Notes under the pieces: model-generated
What the model was told of the DNA's origin: nothing
The model's input: the letters and a program-made list of their open reading frames with translations, nothing else
The model's database searches: none
Program-made: the position numbers and the translations under genes
Assembly: GCA_900541985.1 (NCBI GenBank)
Contig: UQLX01000012.1
Location: 1-64,000, forward strand
Direction of reading: 5' to 3'
Origin: an uncultured Blautia sp.
GTDB lineage: Bacteria > Bacillota > Clostridia > Lachnospirales > Lachnospiraceae
DNA: 64,000 bases
In this document: piece after piece, positions 26,172-34,967 of the stretch
Numbering within the stretch: the first letter of the stretch is position 1
How the letters are laid out: every line of letters begins with the position of its first letter

Positions 26172-26253
26172 GTAAAAACCTCCTGAATGATAAGAAAAGA
26201 GAAGAGCCTTGCAGAACAATGCTCCACAGGCCCTGTCACTCTTTTAGAAGAAT

Positions 26254-27447
26254 TTATTTAAGGATTCTTGGTGCTGCTTTTACTTCCAGTTTTTTGAGAA
26301 CATCCTGAGGTTTCTCAAATTTGGACAGCATGATCATTGCAGCGATCACATATGGTTTAAAGCTTGCTTCTTTGTAAAGCGGGATTCTGTAGCGGTCAAA
26401 TACGCTTGCATCAACCTCACCTGTCTCGCAGCTTACACCTGTGATGTCAGCTGGCAGGCAGTGCAGATAGAGTGCTTTTCCGTCTTTTGTTGTTTTCATG
26501 AGTTCTTCTGTACAAGCCCAGTCTTTGTGCTGTGCGTTCTGTGCAAGAAGTTCTTTCTCCAGTTTGCCGATTCCGTCAAAGTCGCCTTCGCCGTAAAGGT
26601 TTGTACGTTTTTCCATAGCTGCAAAAGGAGCCCAGCTCTTCGGATAAACGATATCAGCATCCTTGAATGCTTCTTCCATGCTGTTTGTCTTTGTGAAGGA
26701 ACCGCCGGTAGCTTCTGCATTTTTCTTTGCGATCTCTTCGATCTCAGGCATTACATCATATCCTTCCGGATGAGCAAGAACAACGTCCATACCGAAACGT
26801 GTCATAAGACCGATTACACCCTGAGGAACAGAAAGTGGTTTTCCGTAGGAAGGAGAGTAAGCCCATGTCATGGCAAGTTTTTTGCCTTTCAGGTTCTCAA
26901 CACCGCCAAATTCATGGATGATGTGAAGCATATCAGCCATACACTGTGTCGGATGGTCAACGTCACACTGAAGGTTTACAAGAGTCGGTCTCTGCTCAAG
27001 AATACCGTCTCTGTTTCCTTCTGTTACAGCGTCCATAAATTCTTTCTGGTAAGCATGTCCTTTGCCGATGTACATATCGTCACGGATACCGATTACATCA
27101 GCCATAAAGGAAACCATGTTTGCAGTTTCACGAACAGTTTCGCCATGAGCGATCTGAGATTTTTTCTCATCCAGATCCTGAACTTCAAGACCAAGAAGGT
27201 TACATGCAGAAGCAAAAGAGAAACGTGTTCTTGTAGAGTTGTCACGGAAGATAGAGATTCCAAGACCGCTCTCGAATACTTTAGTGGAAATGTTGTTTTC
27301 TCTCATGAAACGAAGAGCGTCAGCAACAGTAAATACAGCCTCAAGTTCCTCGTCTGTCTTGTCCCATGTCCAGAAGAAGTCGTTGTTGTACATCTCCTTA
27401 AAGTTCAGGCTGTTTAATTTGTCGATATAATCCTGTAATGTTTTCAT
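26254..27447 (-). CDS. ygeW: Knotted carbamoyltransferase YgeW
   Basis: A 397-residue transcarbamylase of the YgeW family, related to ornithine and aspartate carbamoyltransferases but with a knotted chain. The carbamoyl-phosphate site is visible as FRDNSTRTRFSFASA near residue 68, with DVDHPTQCMADM near 173 and LHCLPAD near 326. The natural substrate was long unknown; its place in purine or uric-acid clusters suggests that it phosphorolyses a ureido (carbamoyl) intermediate and hands carbamoyl phosphate to ArcC, the next gene. AAGGAGA precedes the ATG. Length is as in E. coli. Confidence 0.93.
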   Translation of the reverse strand: MKTLQDYIDKLNSLNFKEMYNNDFFWTWDKTDEELEAVFTVADALRFMRENNISTKVFESGLGISIFRDNSTRTRFSFASACNLLGLEVQDLDEKKSQIAHGETVRETANMVSFMADVIGIRDDMYIGKGHAYQKEFMDAVTEGNRDGILEQRPTLVNLQCDVDHPTQCMADMLHIIHEFGGVENLKGKKLAMTWAYSPSYGKPLSVPQGVIGLMTRFGMDVVLAHPEGYDVMPEIEEIAKKNAEATGGSFTKTNSMEEAFKDADIVYPKSWAPFAAMEKRTNLYGEGDFDGIGKLEKELLAQNAQHKDWACTEELMKTTKDGKALYLHCLPADITGVSCETGEVDASVFDRYRIPLYKEASFKPYVIAAMIMLSKFEKPQDVLKKLEVKAAPRILK

Positions 27448-27557
27448 GTAAAATCTCCTTTTATTTTTAATGTATAGTTTAATATGAATAGCTTATAGCT
27501 TTATAAAAAATCAGAGAGCATAGAGGGAGCGGAGCTTCGCCCCCCTCGCAAAATGAT

Positions 27558-28868
27558 TCATTTGCAGTAGGAAGCCGGAAGAGCAGCGTAAACAGCGGCA
27601 CATCTTACCAGGTCAACCTTCCATGTTTTTTCGTTCGGAGCATGAGCCTGTGCTTCAGCGCCCGGTCCGAAACCGATACATGGGATTCCGTTACGTCCCA
27701 TAATGGAAACACCGTTAGTAGAGAAGGTCCATTTGTCCGTAAGAGGACGGGCCTTTCTCATAGCTTCTGTCTCTGCGTTTCCGAGTCTTGTTTCGCCGTA
27801 AAGGTTCTTGTAAGCATCCTCAAGGGCTTTTGTTACCTTGTGATCCTTCGGAATTGCCCATGTCGGGAAGTAGCACTCGATCTCGTATACGCAGCCGGTG
27901 TAGGAAGGACGGTCGTAGTTGTACATGGAAACAACAACGTCATCACCGTATTTCTGAACACTTGGAAGAGCGCGGATCTCATCCAGACAGCTTTCCCATG
28001 TTTCACCAAATGTCATACGTCTGTCAAGAGATACTGCACAGGAGTCAGCAACAGCACAGCGGCTTGGGGAGGTGTAGAAGATCTGGGAGCAGGTAACAGT
28101 ACCGCGTCCAAGGAATCTTGCTTCTTCCCAGTCCGGATTGTATTTCGGGTTCAGCATTTTTACAAGACCTTTGATCTCTGTCTCGTCAGCGTCATCATTT
28201 TCGTTAAGAGCACGAACATCCTGAAGGATATCAGCCATTTTGTAGATTGCGTTGTCACCACGCTCAGGAGCGGAACCATGGCAGGAAACACCTTTGACAT
28301 CAATACGGATTTCCATACGTCCACGCTGTCCTCTGTAGATACCGCCGTCAGTAGGCTCAGTGGAAACTACGAATTCCGGACGAACCTTGTCTTCGTTGAT
28401 GATGTACTGCCAGCAGAGACCGTCACAGTCTTCTTCCTGAACTGTACCAACTACCATGATCCTGCAGCCTTCCGGAATCAGATCCAGGTCTTTCATGATT
28501 CTTGCGCCGTAAACAGCAGATACAATTCCGCCGCACTGGTCAGACACACCACGTCCGCCGATTTCTTCGTCTGTTTCATAGCCTTCGTATGGATCAAATT
28601 TCCAGTTTTCGATATTTCCGATACCAACGGTATCAATATGTGCATCATAAGCAATGATCTTATCGCCGGTACCCATATATCCGATCACGTTGCCCTGCGG
28701 ATCGATTACGACTTCGTCGAAGTCCAGTTTTTTCATTTCTGCTGCAATTGTGTCGATGTGTGCTTTTTCATCGCAGCTTTCTCCCGGGTTTTTTACGATT
28801 GCTCTTAAGAATCTGGTCATGTCGTCCAGATAATTCTGAGCGGCCTCGTTAATTTTTGCGTAATCCAT
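27558..28868 (-). CDS. ygeY: YgeY, M20-type selenium-metabolism-linked hydrolase
   Basis: A 436-residue peptidase-M20-like metallohydrolase. The metal-binding pattern is visible as AYDAHIDTVGIGN near residue 73, GRGVSDQCGGIV near 108 and VQEEDCDG near 142, where the two glutamates act as base and ligand; a late histidine lies in QAHAPNEKT. This family is annotated as the YgeY selenium-linked hydrolase because it sits with YgeX and YgeW. A likely role is removing an acyl, formyl or carbamoyl group from a diaminopropionate derivative before YgeX. The upstream gap carries an 11-base sequence shared with the ygeX leader. Confidence 0.92.
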   Translation of the reverse strand: MDYAKINEAAQNYLDDMTRFLRAIVKNPGESCDEKAHIDTIAAEMKKLDFDEVVIDPQGNVIGYMGTGDKIIAYDAHIDTVGIGNIENWKFDPYEGYETDEEIGGRGVSDQCGGIVSAVYGARIMKDLDLIPEGCRIMVVGTVQEEDCDGLCWQYIINEDKVRPEFVVSTEPTDGGIYRGQRGRMEIRIDVKGVSCHGSAPERGDNAIYKMADILQDVRALNENDDADETEIKGLVKMLNPKYNPDWEEARFLGRGTVTCSQIFYTSPSRCAVADSCAVSLDRRMTFGETWESCLDEIRALPSVQKYGDDVVVSMYNYDRPSYTGCVYEIECYFPTWAIPKDHKVTKALEDAYKNLYGETRLGNAETEAMRKARPLTDKWTFSTNGVSIMGRNGIPCIGFGPGAEAQAHAPNEKTWKVDLVRCAAVYAALPASYCK

Positions 28869-28893
28869 GATAAATACCTCCCATAATAAATTG

Positions 28894-28904
28894 ATTAATT
28901 AGTA
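28894..28904. repeat. Shared 11-base motif in the ygeY leader
   Basis: ATTAATTAGTA occurs here, between ygeX and ygeY, and again at 30176-30186 in the ygeX leader where it is half of an inverted repeat. This could be a shared regulator site or chance AT-rich similarity. Confidence 0.35.
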
Positions 28905-28923
28905 GTAAGTTTTTGTTTTACAG

Positions 28924-30153
28924 TTATTCACTTAATGATGTGTCAGTTCCGTAAAGTCCGTCCCATACGATTTCGCGATAGCGAACCGGATCCGTATCTC
29001 CTTCTGTAGAGATTACGAGAACATTGGAGTTTTCATCCAGTTTCAGTGCTTCTTTGAGATCAGCTGCATCTGCATCATGAAGCGCGGTATAGCAAAGTCC
29101 GAGAGGAACAGAACCGGATTCGCCGGAAACGATATGCGGATCATTCTCCAGAGGATTTGCATAGATTCTGGTTGCTTTTGCACTCATCCAGTCCGGACAG
29201 GATGCAAATACGGTTACGTGGTTTCTTAAGATATCCCATCCGATGGTGTTTCCTTCGCCGCATGCAAGACCAGCCATGATTGTCTGAAGATCACCGGTAA
29301 CATTTACAAGATCACCGGTTTTTTCCATAGCGGAACGATAGAGACAGTCAGCAGCGCCGGCTTCACAAACTACCATTACCGGAGGATTCTCCTTATATTT
29401 GTTAGCAAAGTAGCCTACAACCGCACCTGCCAGAGAACCAACGCCTGCCTGAACGAATACATGGGTCGGACGGTCAATGCCCTGTTCTTTCAGCTGCTGA
29501 TCAGCTTCTCTTACCATGGTGCCGTAACCCTGCATGATCCAGGAAGGAATCTCTTCATAACCGTCCCATGCGGTATCCTGAACGATGATGCCGTGTTCGG
29601 TTTTTGCAGCTTCGGCTGCGGCCATTCTTACACAGTCATCATAGTTACATTCTTCGATTGTAACGGTAGCGCCTTCTTTAGCGATGTTGTCAAATCTTGT
29701 TTTGGTAGTTCCCTTTGGCATTCTTACAACAGCCTTCTGTCCAAGACGGTTTGCTGCCCATGCAACGCCTCGTCCGTGGTTTCCGTCTGTAGCAGTGAAG
29801 AAAGTAGCCTGACCAAATTCTTCTCTTAATTTCTCAGAAGAAAGAACGTTGAAAGGAAGCTCGCTGATATCACGATCAAGTTCTTTTGCAATATAGCGTC
29901 CCATTGCGTAGGAACCGCCCAGAACCTTAAACGCATTTAAGCCAAAACGGTAAGATTCATCTTTACAGAAAATATTTTTTACTCCAAGATAGGAAGCAAG
30001 AGCGGAAAGTTTCTGAAGCGGAGTTACCGTATACTGTGGGAAACTTTTGTGAAATTCATTTGCTTTTGCTACATTTTCCTCAGACATAAGATCTAGGAAT
30101 CTGTCGTCGGATTTTGGTACCTGGTTAACAGTCCATTTTAATCCTTCAGTCAT
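28924..30153 (-). CDS. ygeX: Diaminopropionate ammonia-lyase
   Basis: A 409-residue PLP enzyme of fold type II that converts 2,3-diaminopropionate to pyruvate and two ammonia. The PLP lysine is in FGLNAFKVLGG near residue 74-77, and the substrate loop TATDGNHGRGVAWAA lies near 118. The phosphate-binding glycine loop is in VFVQAGVGSLAGAVVG near 232. First gene of the reverse operon with AAGGAGGG before the ATG and a clear promoter upstream. In purine degraders this step makes pyruvate from carbon left after ring opening, which would feed PFOR. Confidence 0.95.
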   Translation of the reverse strand: MTEGLKWTVNQVPKSDDRFLDLMSEENVAKANEFHKSFPQYTVTPLQKLSALASYLGVKNIFCKDESYRFGLNAFKVLGGSYAMGRYIAKELDRDISELPFNVLSSEKLREEFGQATFFTATDGNHGRGVAWAANRLGQKAVVRMPKGTTKTRFDNIAKEGATVTIEECNYDDCVRMAAAEAAKTEHGIIVQDTAWDGYEEIPSWIMQGYGTMVREADQQLKEQGIDRPTHVFVQAGVGSLAGAVVGYFANKYKENPPVMVVCEAGAADCLYRSAMEKTGDLVNVTGDLQTIMAGLACGEGNTIGWDILRNHVTVFASCPDWMSAKATRIYANPLENDPHIVSGESGSVPLGLCYTALHDADAADLKEALKLDENSNVLVISTEGDTDPVRYREIVWDGLYGTDTSLSE

Positions 30154-30175
30154 TTGAAAAAACCCTCCTTAAAAA

Positions 30176-30195
30176 ATTAATTAGTACTGATTAAT
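30176..30195. promoter_or_regulatory. Inverted-repeat operator candidate in the ygeX leader
   Basis: ATTAAT and AGTACT make a 20-bp palindrome: ATTAAT, one base, AGTACT, one base, ATTAAT. It lies between the ygeX promoter and its ribosome site, the classical position for a repressor roadblock. Confidence 0.5.
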
Positions 30196-30213
30196 ACCTG
30201 TTTGCTTATGTCT

Positions 30214-30241
30214 ATCATACCATACTTACAGGATTTTGCAA
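30214..30241 (-). promoter_or_regulatory. Candidate promoter for ygeX-ygeY-ygeW-arcC
   Basis: On the reverse strand TTGCAA (30241-30236), 16 bases, TATGAT (30219-30214). Transcription would start near 30207 and include the palindrome at 30176-30195. Confidence 0.55.
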
Positions 30242-30288
30242 TAGGAAATACAAAAATTTTTAGGTTTTTCAAAAAAAATTTAGTGACC

Positions 30289-30317
30289 TTGAAGAGACAC
30301 GGAGCCTATGCTAAAAT
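30289..30317 (+). promoter_or_regulatory. Candidate promoter for the DUF1015 gene
   Basis: TTGAAG at 30289-30294, 17 bases, TAAAAT at 30312-30317 preceded by an extended TGC. It diverges from the ygeX promoter. Confidence 0.55.
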
Positions 30318-30361
30318 AAATACATATTTGTGGCATAAAAAAAGGAGGAAAAGAAAATATT

Positions 30362-31606
30362 ATGGCAGTTTTTCAGGCATTTCGGGCGCTGCGTCCCACT
30401 GCGGAAAAAGCAGCACAGGTAGCGGCTTTGCCCTATGATGTGGTCAGCAGAGAGGAAGCCGCTCTGATTGGAAAAAAGAATCCGGATTCCTTTCTCCATG
30501 TAGACCGTGCAGAGATGGATCTTCCGGAGAAAACAGATCTCTATGATGACCGTGTATATGAAAAAGCAGCAGAGAATCTGATAAATATGGAAAAGAACGG
30601 GACTCTGCTTCAGGATGAAGAGCCCTGCTACTACATTTATGAACTTACCAGAAAAGAAAAAACACAGACAGGCATTGCAGGCTGCTGTTCCATTGATGAT
30701 TATATGGAAGGAACCATAAAGAGACATGAGCTTACCAGAGAAGACAAGGAACAGGATCGTATCCGCCATGTAGATGTATGTGATGCAAATACAGGACCGA
30801 TCTTTCTGGCATGCAAATATTCCAATAGCCTTCTTGAACTGATCGATCAGTGGAAGGAAAACCATTGTCCGGTATATGATTTTGTTTCAGAGGATCAGAT
30901 TGGCCACCGGGTCTGGGTGATCGATGAAAAAGATGTGTGCGGAACAATAAAAAAAGAATTCCAGGAGATTCCTTCTCTTTATATTGCGGACGGTCATCAT
31001 CGTGCAGCTTCCGCAGTAAAGGTGGGACAGAAGAGAAGAGCAGAGAATCCCGGTTATACCGGAGCAGAAGAGTTTAATTATTTTCTGTCCGTTGTATTCC
31101 CGGCAGATCAGCTTACCATTCTTTCCTATAATCGCGTGGTGAAGGATCTGAACGGTCTTACGGAAAAAGCCTTTCTTGGAAGCCTGAAATATAATTTTGA
31201 ACTGATGATCATGCCGGGATTTCCCTGCAAGCCGGTGGAAAAGCACTGTATGGGAATGTATGTGGGCGGTGAGTGGTACCATCTGAAAACCTGGGAGGAC
31301 ATTTACAGGGATCTGGATATTGTGCAGCAGCTGGATGTCTCTCTCCTTCAGGAAAAAGTCCTGAATCCGATTCTGGGCATCAAAGATCCAAGAACAGATG
31401 AACGGATCCGGTTTGTGGGAGGAATCCATAAACTGAGAGAATTGCAGGAAATGGCAGATGAAACAGGAGGCGTGGCCTTTGCCATGTATCCGACTTCTAT
31501 GGAGGAACTGATGCAGATTGCAGATGAGGGCAGGCTTATGCCTCCGAAGTCTACGTGGTTTGAACCAAAGCTCAGAAGTGGTCTGTTTATCCATAAGCTG
31601 ACCTGA
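30362..31606 (+). CDS. DUF1015 family protein
   Basis: A 414-residue protein of the DUF1015 family, common in clostridia and often near serine biosynthesis genes elsewhere. It opens with FQAFRALRPTAEKAAQVAALPYDVV, typical of the family, and has the conserved YIADGHHRAASAVKV near residue 210. The DGHHR motif resembles that of ParB-like enzymes including ADP-dependent serine kinases, so a small-molecule kinase or nucleotide-binding role is possible, but I do not assign one. AAAGGAGG precedes the ATG. It diverges from ygeX and has its own promoter, so a link to purine breakdown is only positional. Confidence 0.85.
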   Translation: MAVFQAFRALRPTAEKAAQVAALPYDVVSREEAALIGKKNPDSFLHVDRAEMDLPEKTDLYDDRVYEKAAENLINMEKNGTLLQDEEPCYYIYELTRKEKTQTGIAGCCSIDDYMEGTIKRHELTREDKEQDRIRHVDVCDANTGPIFLACKYSNSLLELIDQWKENHCPVYDFVSEDQIGHRVWVIDEKDVCGTIKKEFQEIPSLYIADGHHRAASAVKVGQKRRAENPGYTGAEEFNYFLSVVFPADQLTILSYNRVVKDLNGLTEKAFLGSLKYNFELMIMPGFPCKPVEKHCMGMYVGGEWYHLKTWEDIYRDLDIVQQLDVSLLQEKVLNPILGIKDPRTDERIRFVGGIHKLRELQEMADETGGVAFAMYPTSMEELMQIADEGRLMPPKSTWFEPKLRSGLFIHKLT

Positions 31607-31697
31607 TAAGAAGCATAACAAAAGATAATAAGCACTATTGTACAAATTTGCACAAAAATTAAAACAATTATTCTAGCATTTTTTATGTTTTTTATCA

Positions 31698-31725
31698 TTG
31701 ATTTTTGAACTTCGTATGCTATAAT
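31698..31725 (+). promoter_or_regulatory. Candidate promoter for the IT-superfamily transporter gene
   Basis: TTGATT at 31698-31703, 16 bases, perfect TATAAT at 31720-31725 with an extended TGC. Confidence 0.6.
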
Positions 31726-31760
31726 TCCGATATCAAAAATCTTAGATGGGGGTGTTGGTA

Positions 31761-33101
31761 TTGGAACTGTTGTTATGCATACCATTTGCAGGTCTTTTAC
31801 TGAGCATTGCGGTCATGCCGTTGATCAAAGGTGAGTGGTGGGAATCCCATCAGCCTCTGGTGGTCGGCTTCTGGATCCTGCTTATGCTCGTGCCTTTTGC
31901 TTTTGTTTACGGACCTCATAAAGCAGCAGAAACTGTGCTGGAATGTACCGTAAATGATTATCTGACATTTATTGTTCTTTTGTTCGGATTGTTTTGCGTG
32001 TCCGGTAATATAACGATGGAGGGAGATTTTGCAGGCTCCCCGAGAATCAATGTGGGTCTGCTTGCGCTGGGAACCTTTCTTGCAAGCTGTATCGGAACGA
32101 CCGGTGCAAGTATGCTGATGGTGCGCCCGGTGATCAAGATGAATTCCTGGAGAAAAAGAAAAAGCCATATTATGGTGTTTTTTATTTTTATGGTATCCAA
32201 TATGGGAGGCTGTCTGACACCTATCGGAGATCCGCCTCTTCTCATGGGATTCATGAGGGGTGTGCCGTTTTTCTGGAGCATGCATCTGTTCCCGGTTCTG
32301 ATCTTTAATATGGCGATCCTTTTGTTTGTTTTCTATCATCTGGATAAATGGGCTTACAGAAAGGATATTGCCCGGGGAAGAAAACCGGATATCAGTAAGC
32401 CGGGTACAGAATTTAGCATTGACGGATTACATAACATTGTCTTTCTGGTTATGATCGTAGCGGCTGTGATCCTGAGCGGAGTCCTTCCGGGGATGTCTGC
32501 ATTTCAGGATGCCGCCGGTAACGTGCGGGGAATCCATATTTTTGGCGAAGTAACGCTGACCTTCCCGGCGATGATTGAGATCGTGCTGATTCTTCTTGCC
32601 GCATGGCTTTCTTTTAAGACGACAAAAAGTGAAATCCGAAGGAGAAACCATTTTACCTGGGGAGCGATTAAGGAAGTCGCCGTATTGTTCATTGGCATTT
32701 TTATCACCATGCAGCCGGCATTGATGCTTCTGAAGGCAGTTGGACCGGAACTTGGAGTGACAGAACCCTTCCAGATGTTCTGGGCAACCGGAACGCTGTC
32801 CAGCTTCCTTGACAATACACCTACCTATCTGGTATTTCTGACAACAGCAGGGACTCTTGGATTTACACAGGGCATTGCAACCTCTCTTGGAACCGTTCCG
32901 CAAAAAGTGCTTTCTGCAGTTTCCTGCGGAGCCGTATTTATGGGAGCAAATACCTATATCGGAAATGCACCGAACTTTATGGTAAAATCCATTTCGGATG
33001 AAAACGGTGTCAATATGCCGTCATTTTTTGGCTACATGCTCTGGTCCCTGGTATTTCTTGTCCCTGTATTTGTGATTGATACGCTGGTATTCTTTAGGTA
33101 A
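31761..33101 (+). CDS. Ion-transporter-superfamily permease (NhaD/CitM-like)
   Basis: About 446 residues from TTG 31761, which lies a normal distance after GGGGGTG; ATG 31746 overlaps that ribosome site. The frame has some ten to twelve hydrophobic helices. NhaD/ArsB-like sequence features are FIVLLFGLFCVSGNI near residue 73, ASCIGTTGASMLMVRPV near 112 and SNMGGCLTPIGDPPLL near 154, with a second inverted half containing SSFLDNTPTYLVF near 351. Such proteins exchange Na+ and H+ or carry carboxylates and other anions. Located in the purine region with no recognised purine permease nearby, it might carry an anion of the pathway, but a Na+/H+ antiport role is equally possible. Confidence 0.8.
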   Translation: MELLLCIPFAGLLLSIAVMPLIKGEWWESHQPLVVGFWILLMLVPFAFVYGPHKAAETVLECTVNDYLTFIVLLFGLFCVSGNITMEGDFAGSPRINVGLLALGTFLASCIGTTGASMLMVRPVIKMNSWRKRKSHIMVFFIFMVSNMGGCLTPIGDPPLLMGFMRGVPFFWSMHLFPVLIFNMAILLFVFYHLDKWAYRKDIARGRKPDISKPGTEFSIDGLHNIVFLVMIVAAVILSGVLPGMSAFQDAAGNVRGIHIFGEVTLTFPAMIEIVLILLAAWLSFKTTKSEIRRRNHFTWGAIKEVAVLFIGIFITMQPALMLLKAVGPELGVTEPFQMFWATGTLSSFLDNTPTYLVFLTTAGTLGFTQGIATSLGTVPQKVLSAVSCGAVFMGANTYIGNAPNFMVKSISDENGVNMPSFFGYMLWSLVFLVPVFVIDTLVFFR

Positions 33102-33116
33102 GGAGGGCGGACAGAG

Positions 33117-34103
33117 ATGGAAGAAAATCAGAAAAAATATACAGAACTTGCCAACCGGATCTATGATCTTGACGGTGAGGTTTATGAATGTGTGGGATCT
33201 TCTCTGGGCCGTACCTTTACCGGGGGAAGAGAGGCAACGGTCCGTACCTTAAGTATGCTGATGTATACCAAGCCGGACGGTCATCTGCTGAGAAGTGAGC
33301 TTGCCCTGATCAGTAACATGGCCCGTACCATTCAGGATAAGGAAGAAAAGTCCCGCCTCATGCGGAAATATAACGATATTCTCAAAGAAGTAGAGGCTCT
33401 TCCGGACGGATTTGGAAGAGTGGATATTCTGGATCAGGACCGGCTTTCTCTGAACCTGGCTGCAGGAAAAGAAAAAATATCCAAAGACGATCATCTGGTG
33501 ATCTGCATCAGCCGTACCCAGGGCAGCGCAGGAAATGATATCGGATTTGAACTGGCTGATGAACTGAAGATCAATTATTATGATGTGGAAATTTTTGATC
33601 AGGTTTTAAAACGCCTTGAGGCAGACAGAGATGAGGTGAATGATGCAGAAAGCTTCGTGGAGTTCAATAAGTACACCAAGAAGAAAAGATTATCTTTAAA
33701 AGAAAGATTCCGTGAGTTTAACCGTTATCATGGACTGAATAAACAGGATGCGGTATTTTTTAACATGAGTGATCTGATCTGCAATCTGGCAAAAACAGAG
33801 GACTGTATCATTATGGGCCGCTGTGCGGATATGATCCTGAAAAATAATCATATCCCTCACATCAGCCTTTTTATCAGCGCGCCTTTTTCCGTGCGAACAC
33901 AGCACATTATGGAAGTCCGGAATATGAACCTGAAGCAGGCGGTTCGTTTTCTGAAAAAAATGGACCGGCAGCACAGAAAGTATTATGAGTTTTATACAGG
34001 AGAAAAGTGGGGAAAACCCGAGAACTATGATCTGTGTATCAACAGCGCCAATTACGGAATGAAAGAAACCATAGATGTGATCAGAAGAATGATCAGCAGA
34101 TAA
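33117..34103 (+). CDS. Cytidylate-kinase-like protein with an unassigned N-terminal region
   Basis: A 328-residue cytoplasmic protein. Residues ~125-328 match the cytidylate-kinase-like family, with a P-loop relative ISRTQGSAGNDIG near 135 (not a full GKS motif) and CIIMGRCADMIL near 227. The first ~120 residues (starting YTELANRIYDLDGEV) are a helical region that I cannot assign. It begins 15 bases after the transporter stop with AAGGAGGG, so both are one operon. A nucleotide- or phosphoregulatory role for the transporter or pathway is speculation. A bidirectional terminator follows. Confidence 0.75.
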   Translation: MEENQKKYTELANRIYDLDGEVYECVGSSLGRTFTGGREATVRTLSMLMYTKPDGHLLRSELALISNMARTIQDKEEKSRLMRKYNDILKEVEALPDGFGRVDILDQDRLSLNLAAGKEKISKDDHLVICISRTQGSAGNDIGFELADELKINYYDVEIFDQVLKRLEADRDEVNDAESFVEFNKYTKKKRLSLKERFREFNRYHGLNKQDAVFFNMSDLICNLAKTEDCIIMGRCADMILKNNHIPHISLFISAPFSVRTQHIMEVRNMNLKQAVRFLKKMDRQHRKYYEFYTGEKWGKPENYDLCINSANYGMKETIDVIRRMISR

Positions 34104-34134
34104 AGAAAACCCGGCCGTCTGTGCCGGGTTTTCT
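34104..34134. terminator. Bidirectional terminator between kinase-like and YheO-type genes
   Basis: A perfect 12-bp stem (34104-34115 with 34123-34134) with A-rich and T-rich flanks serves the two converging genes. Confidence 0.85.
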
Positions 34135-34136
34135 GA

Positions 34137-34787
34137 TTACTTATTTACATCAATATAGCTGTAAAGAGTATATTTGGAGATTCCAAAATAGTTGGCAACC
34201 TTGTCGCCGGATTTGGTAATAAGGAAAGCGCCGGAGTCATTCAGGAACTGAATGGCAGTTACCTTGTCGTCTTTGTTCATGAGAGCCACCGGCTTGCCTA
34301 CAAGGGCTACGGATTCCTCGATCAGATGATCCAGAAGATCGTTGACATTGTGTGTGATCTCTTTTGGCTTTTCTTCCGTGTTTACAGGGGTTACCAGGTC
34401 GTGCAGAGCGCTTTCGATCATGGTAAGTCTGGAGATATCATAGTTGATACCAAATACATAATGCAGGCTTCCGTCATCATCACGAATATAGGATGTGCTG
34501 CATTTAAGGATCTTGCCATCCGAGGTTTTCATCAGATAGCCTGCGTGATCCTTAAGATCCTCCGGCTGGATCTCGTTTGGCTTTTTGTGCATATGGCGGA
34601 TTACATCAAAAACTGCATTGGATGGGCCGTCTCCCACACCTCTGTTTGTTACATGTCCGTTTTCAATATATACAATGGAAGTTTCCGGATCATTTGTTTT
34701 CAGATCATGGATGACTACCTCACAGTCAGGACCGAACTGACAGGCGATATCGTGAGCGATCTGTTTTAATACAGTAAGCCGTCCCAT
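34137..34787 (-). CDS. YheO/DauR-type transcriptional regulator with PAS-like domain
   Basis: A 216-residue DNA-binding regulator. The N-terminal ~120 residues are the YheO PAS-like ligand domain (LKQIAHDIACQFGPDCEVVIHDL, then GYLMKTSDGKILKCSTSYI). The C-terminal part holds a helix-turn-helix of the HTH_22 type (VANYFGISKYTLYSYI at the very end). Homologues control amino-acid catabolic genes such as D-arginine use. It is divergent from hyuA, so regulation of hyuA and perhaps of the wider purine region is likely. AGGAGG precedes the start. The ligand is unknown. Confidence 0.85.
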   Translation of the reverse strand: MGRLTVLKQIAHDIACQFGPDCEVVIHDLKTNDPETSIVYIENGHVTNRGVGDGPSNAVFDVIRHMHKKPNEIQPEDLKDHAGYLMKTSDGKILKCSTSYIRDDDGSLHYVFGINYDISRLTMIESALHDLVTPVNTEEKPKEITHNVNDLLDHLIEESVALVGKPVALMNKDDKVTAIQFLNDSGAFLITKSGDKVANYFGISKYTLYSYIDVNK

Positions 34788-34906
34788 AGTCTTACCTCCT
34801 ATTTTTTCTTACTTTTAATATAACATAATAAAATGGAAATAAAAAGTTTTTTTGCGAAAAAATTTATGTAAGCCTGAATAATTTTGAAACTGTACCGGGG
34901 AAAAGG

Positions 34907-34935
34907 TTGAAGGAAAGAGAAAAGAATGGTATATT
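34907..34935 (+). promoter_or_regulatory. Candidate promoter for hyuA
   Basis: TTGAAG at 34907-34912, 17 bases, TATATT at 34930-34935, about 30 bases before the start codon. Confidence 0.6.
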
Positions 34936-34967
34936 GAAAAAAAACCAGAAGTCGGGGGTGTAGTTTT

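Noticed and set aside
27460..27557. Terminator between ygeY and ygeW
   Set aside because: A GC-rich hairpin is present but the T-run is about 15 bases away and the operon organisation argues for read-through.
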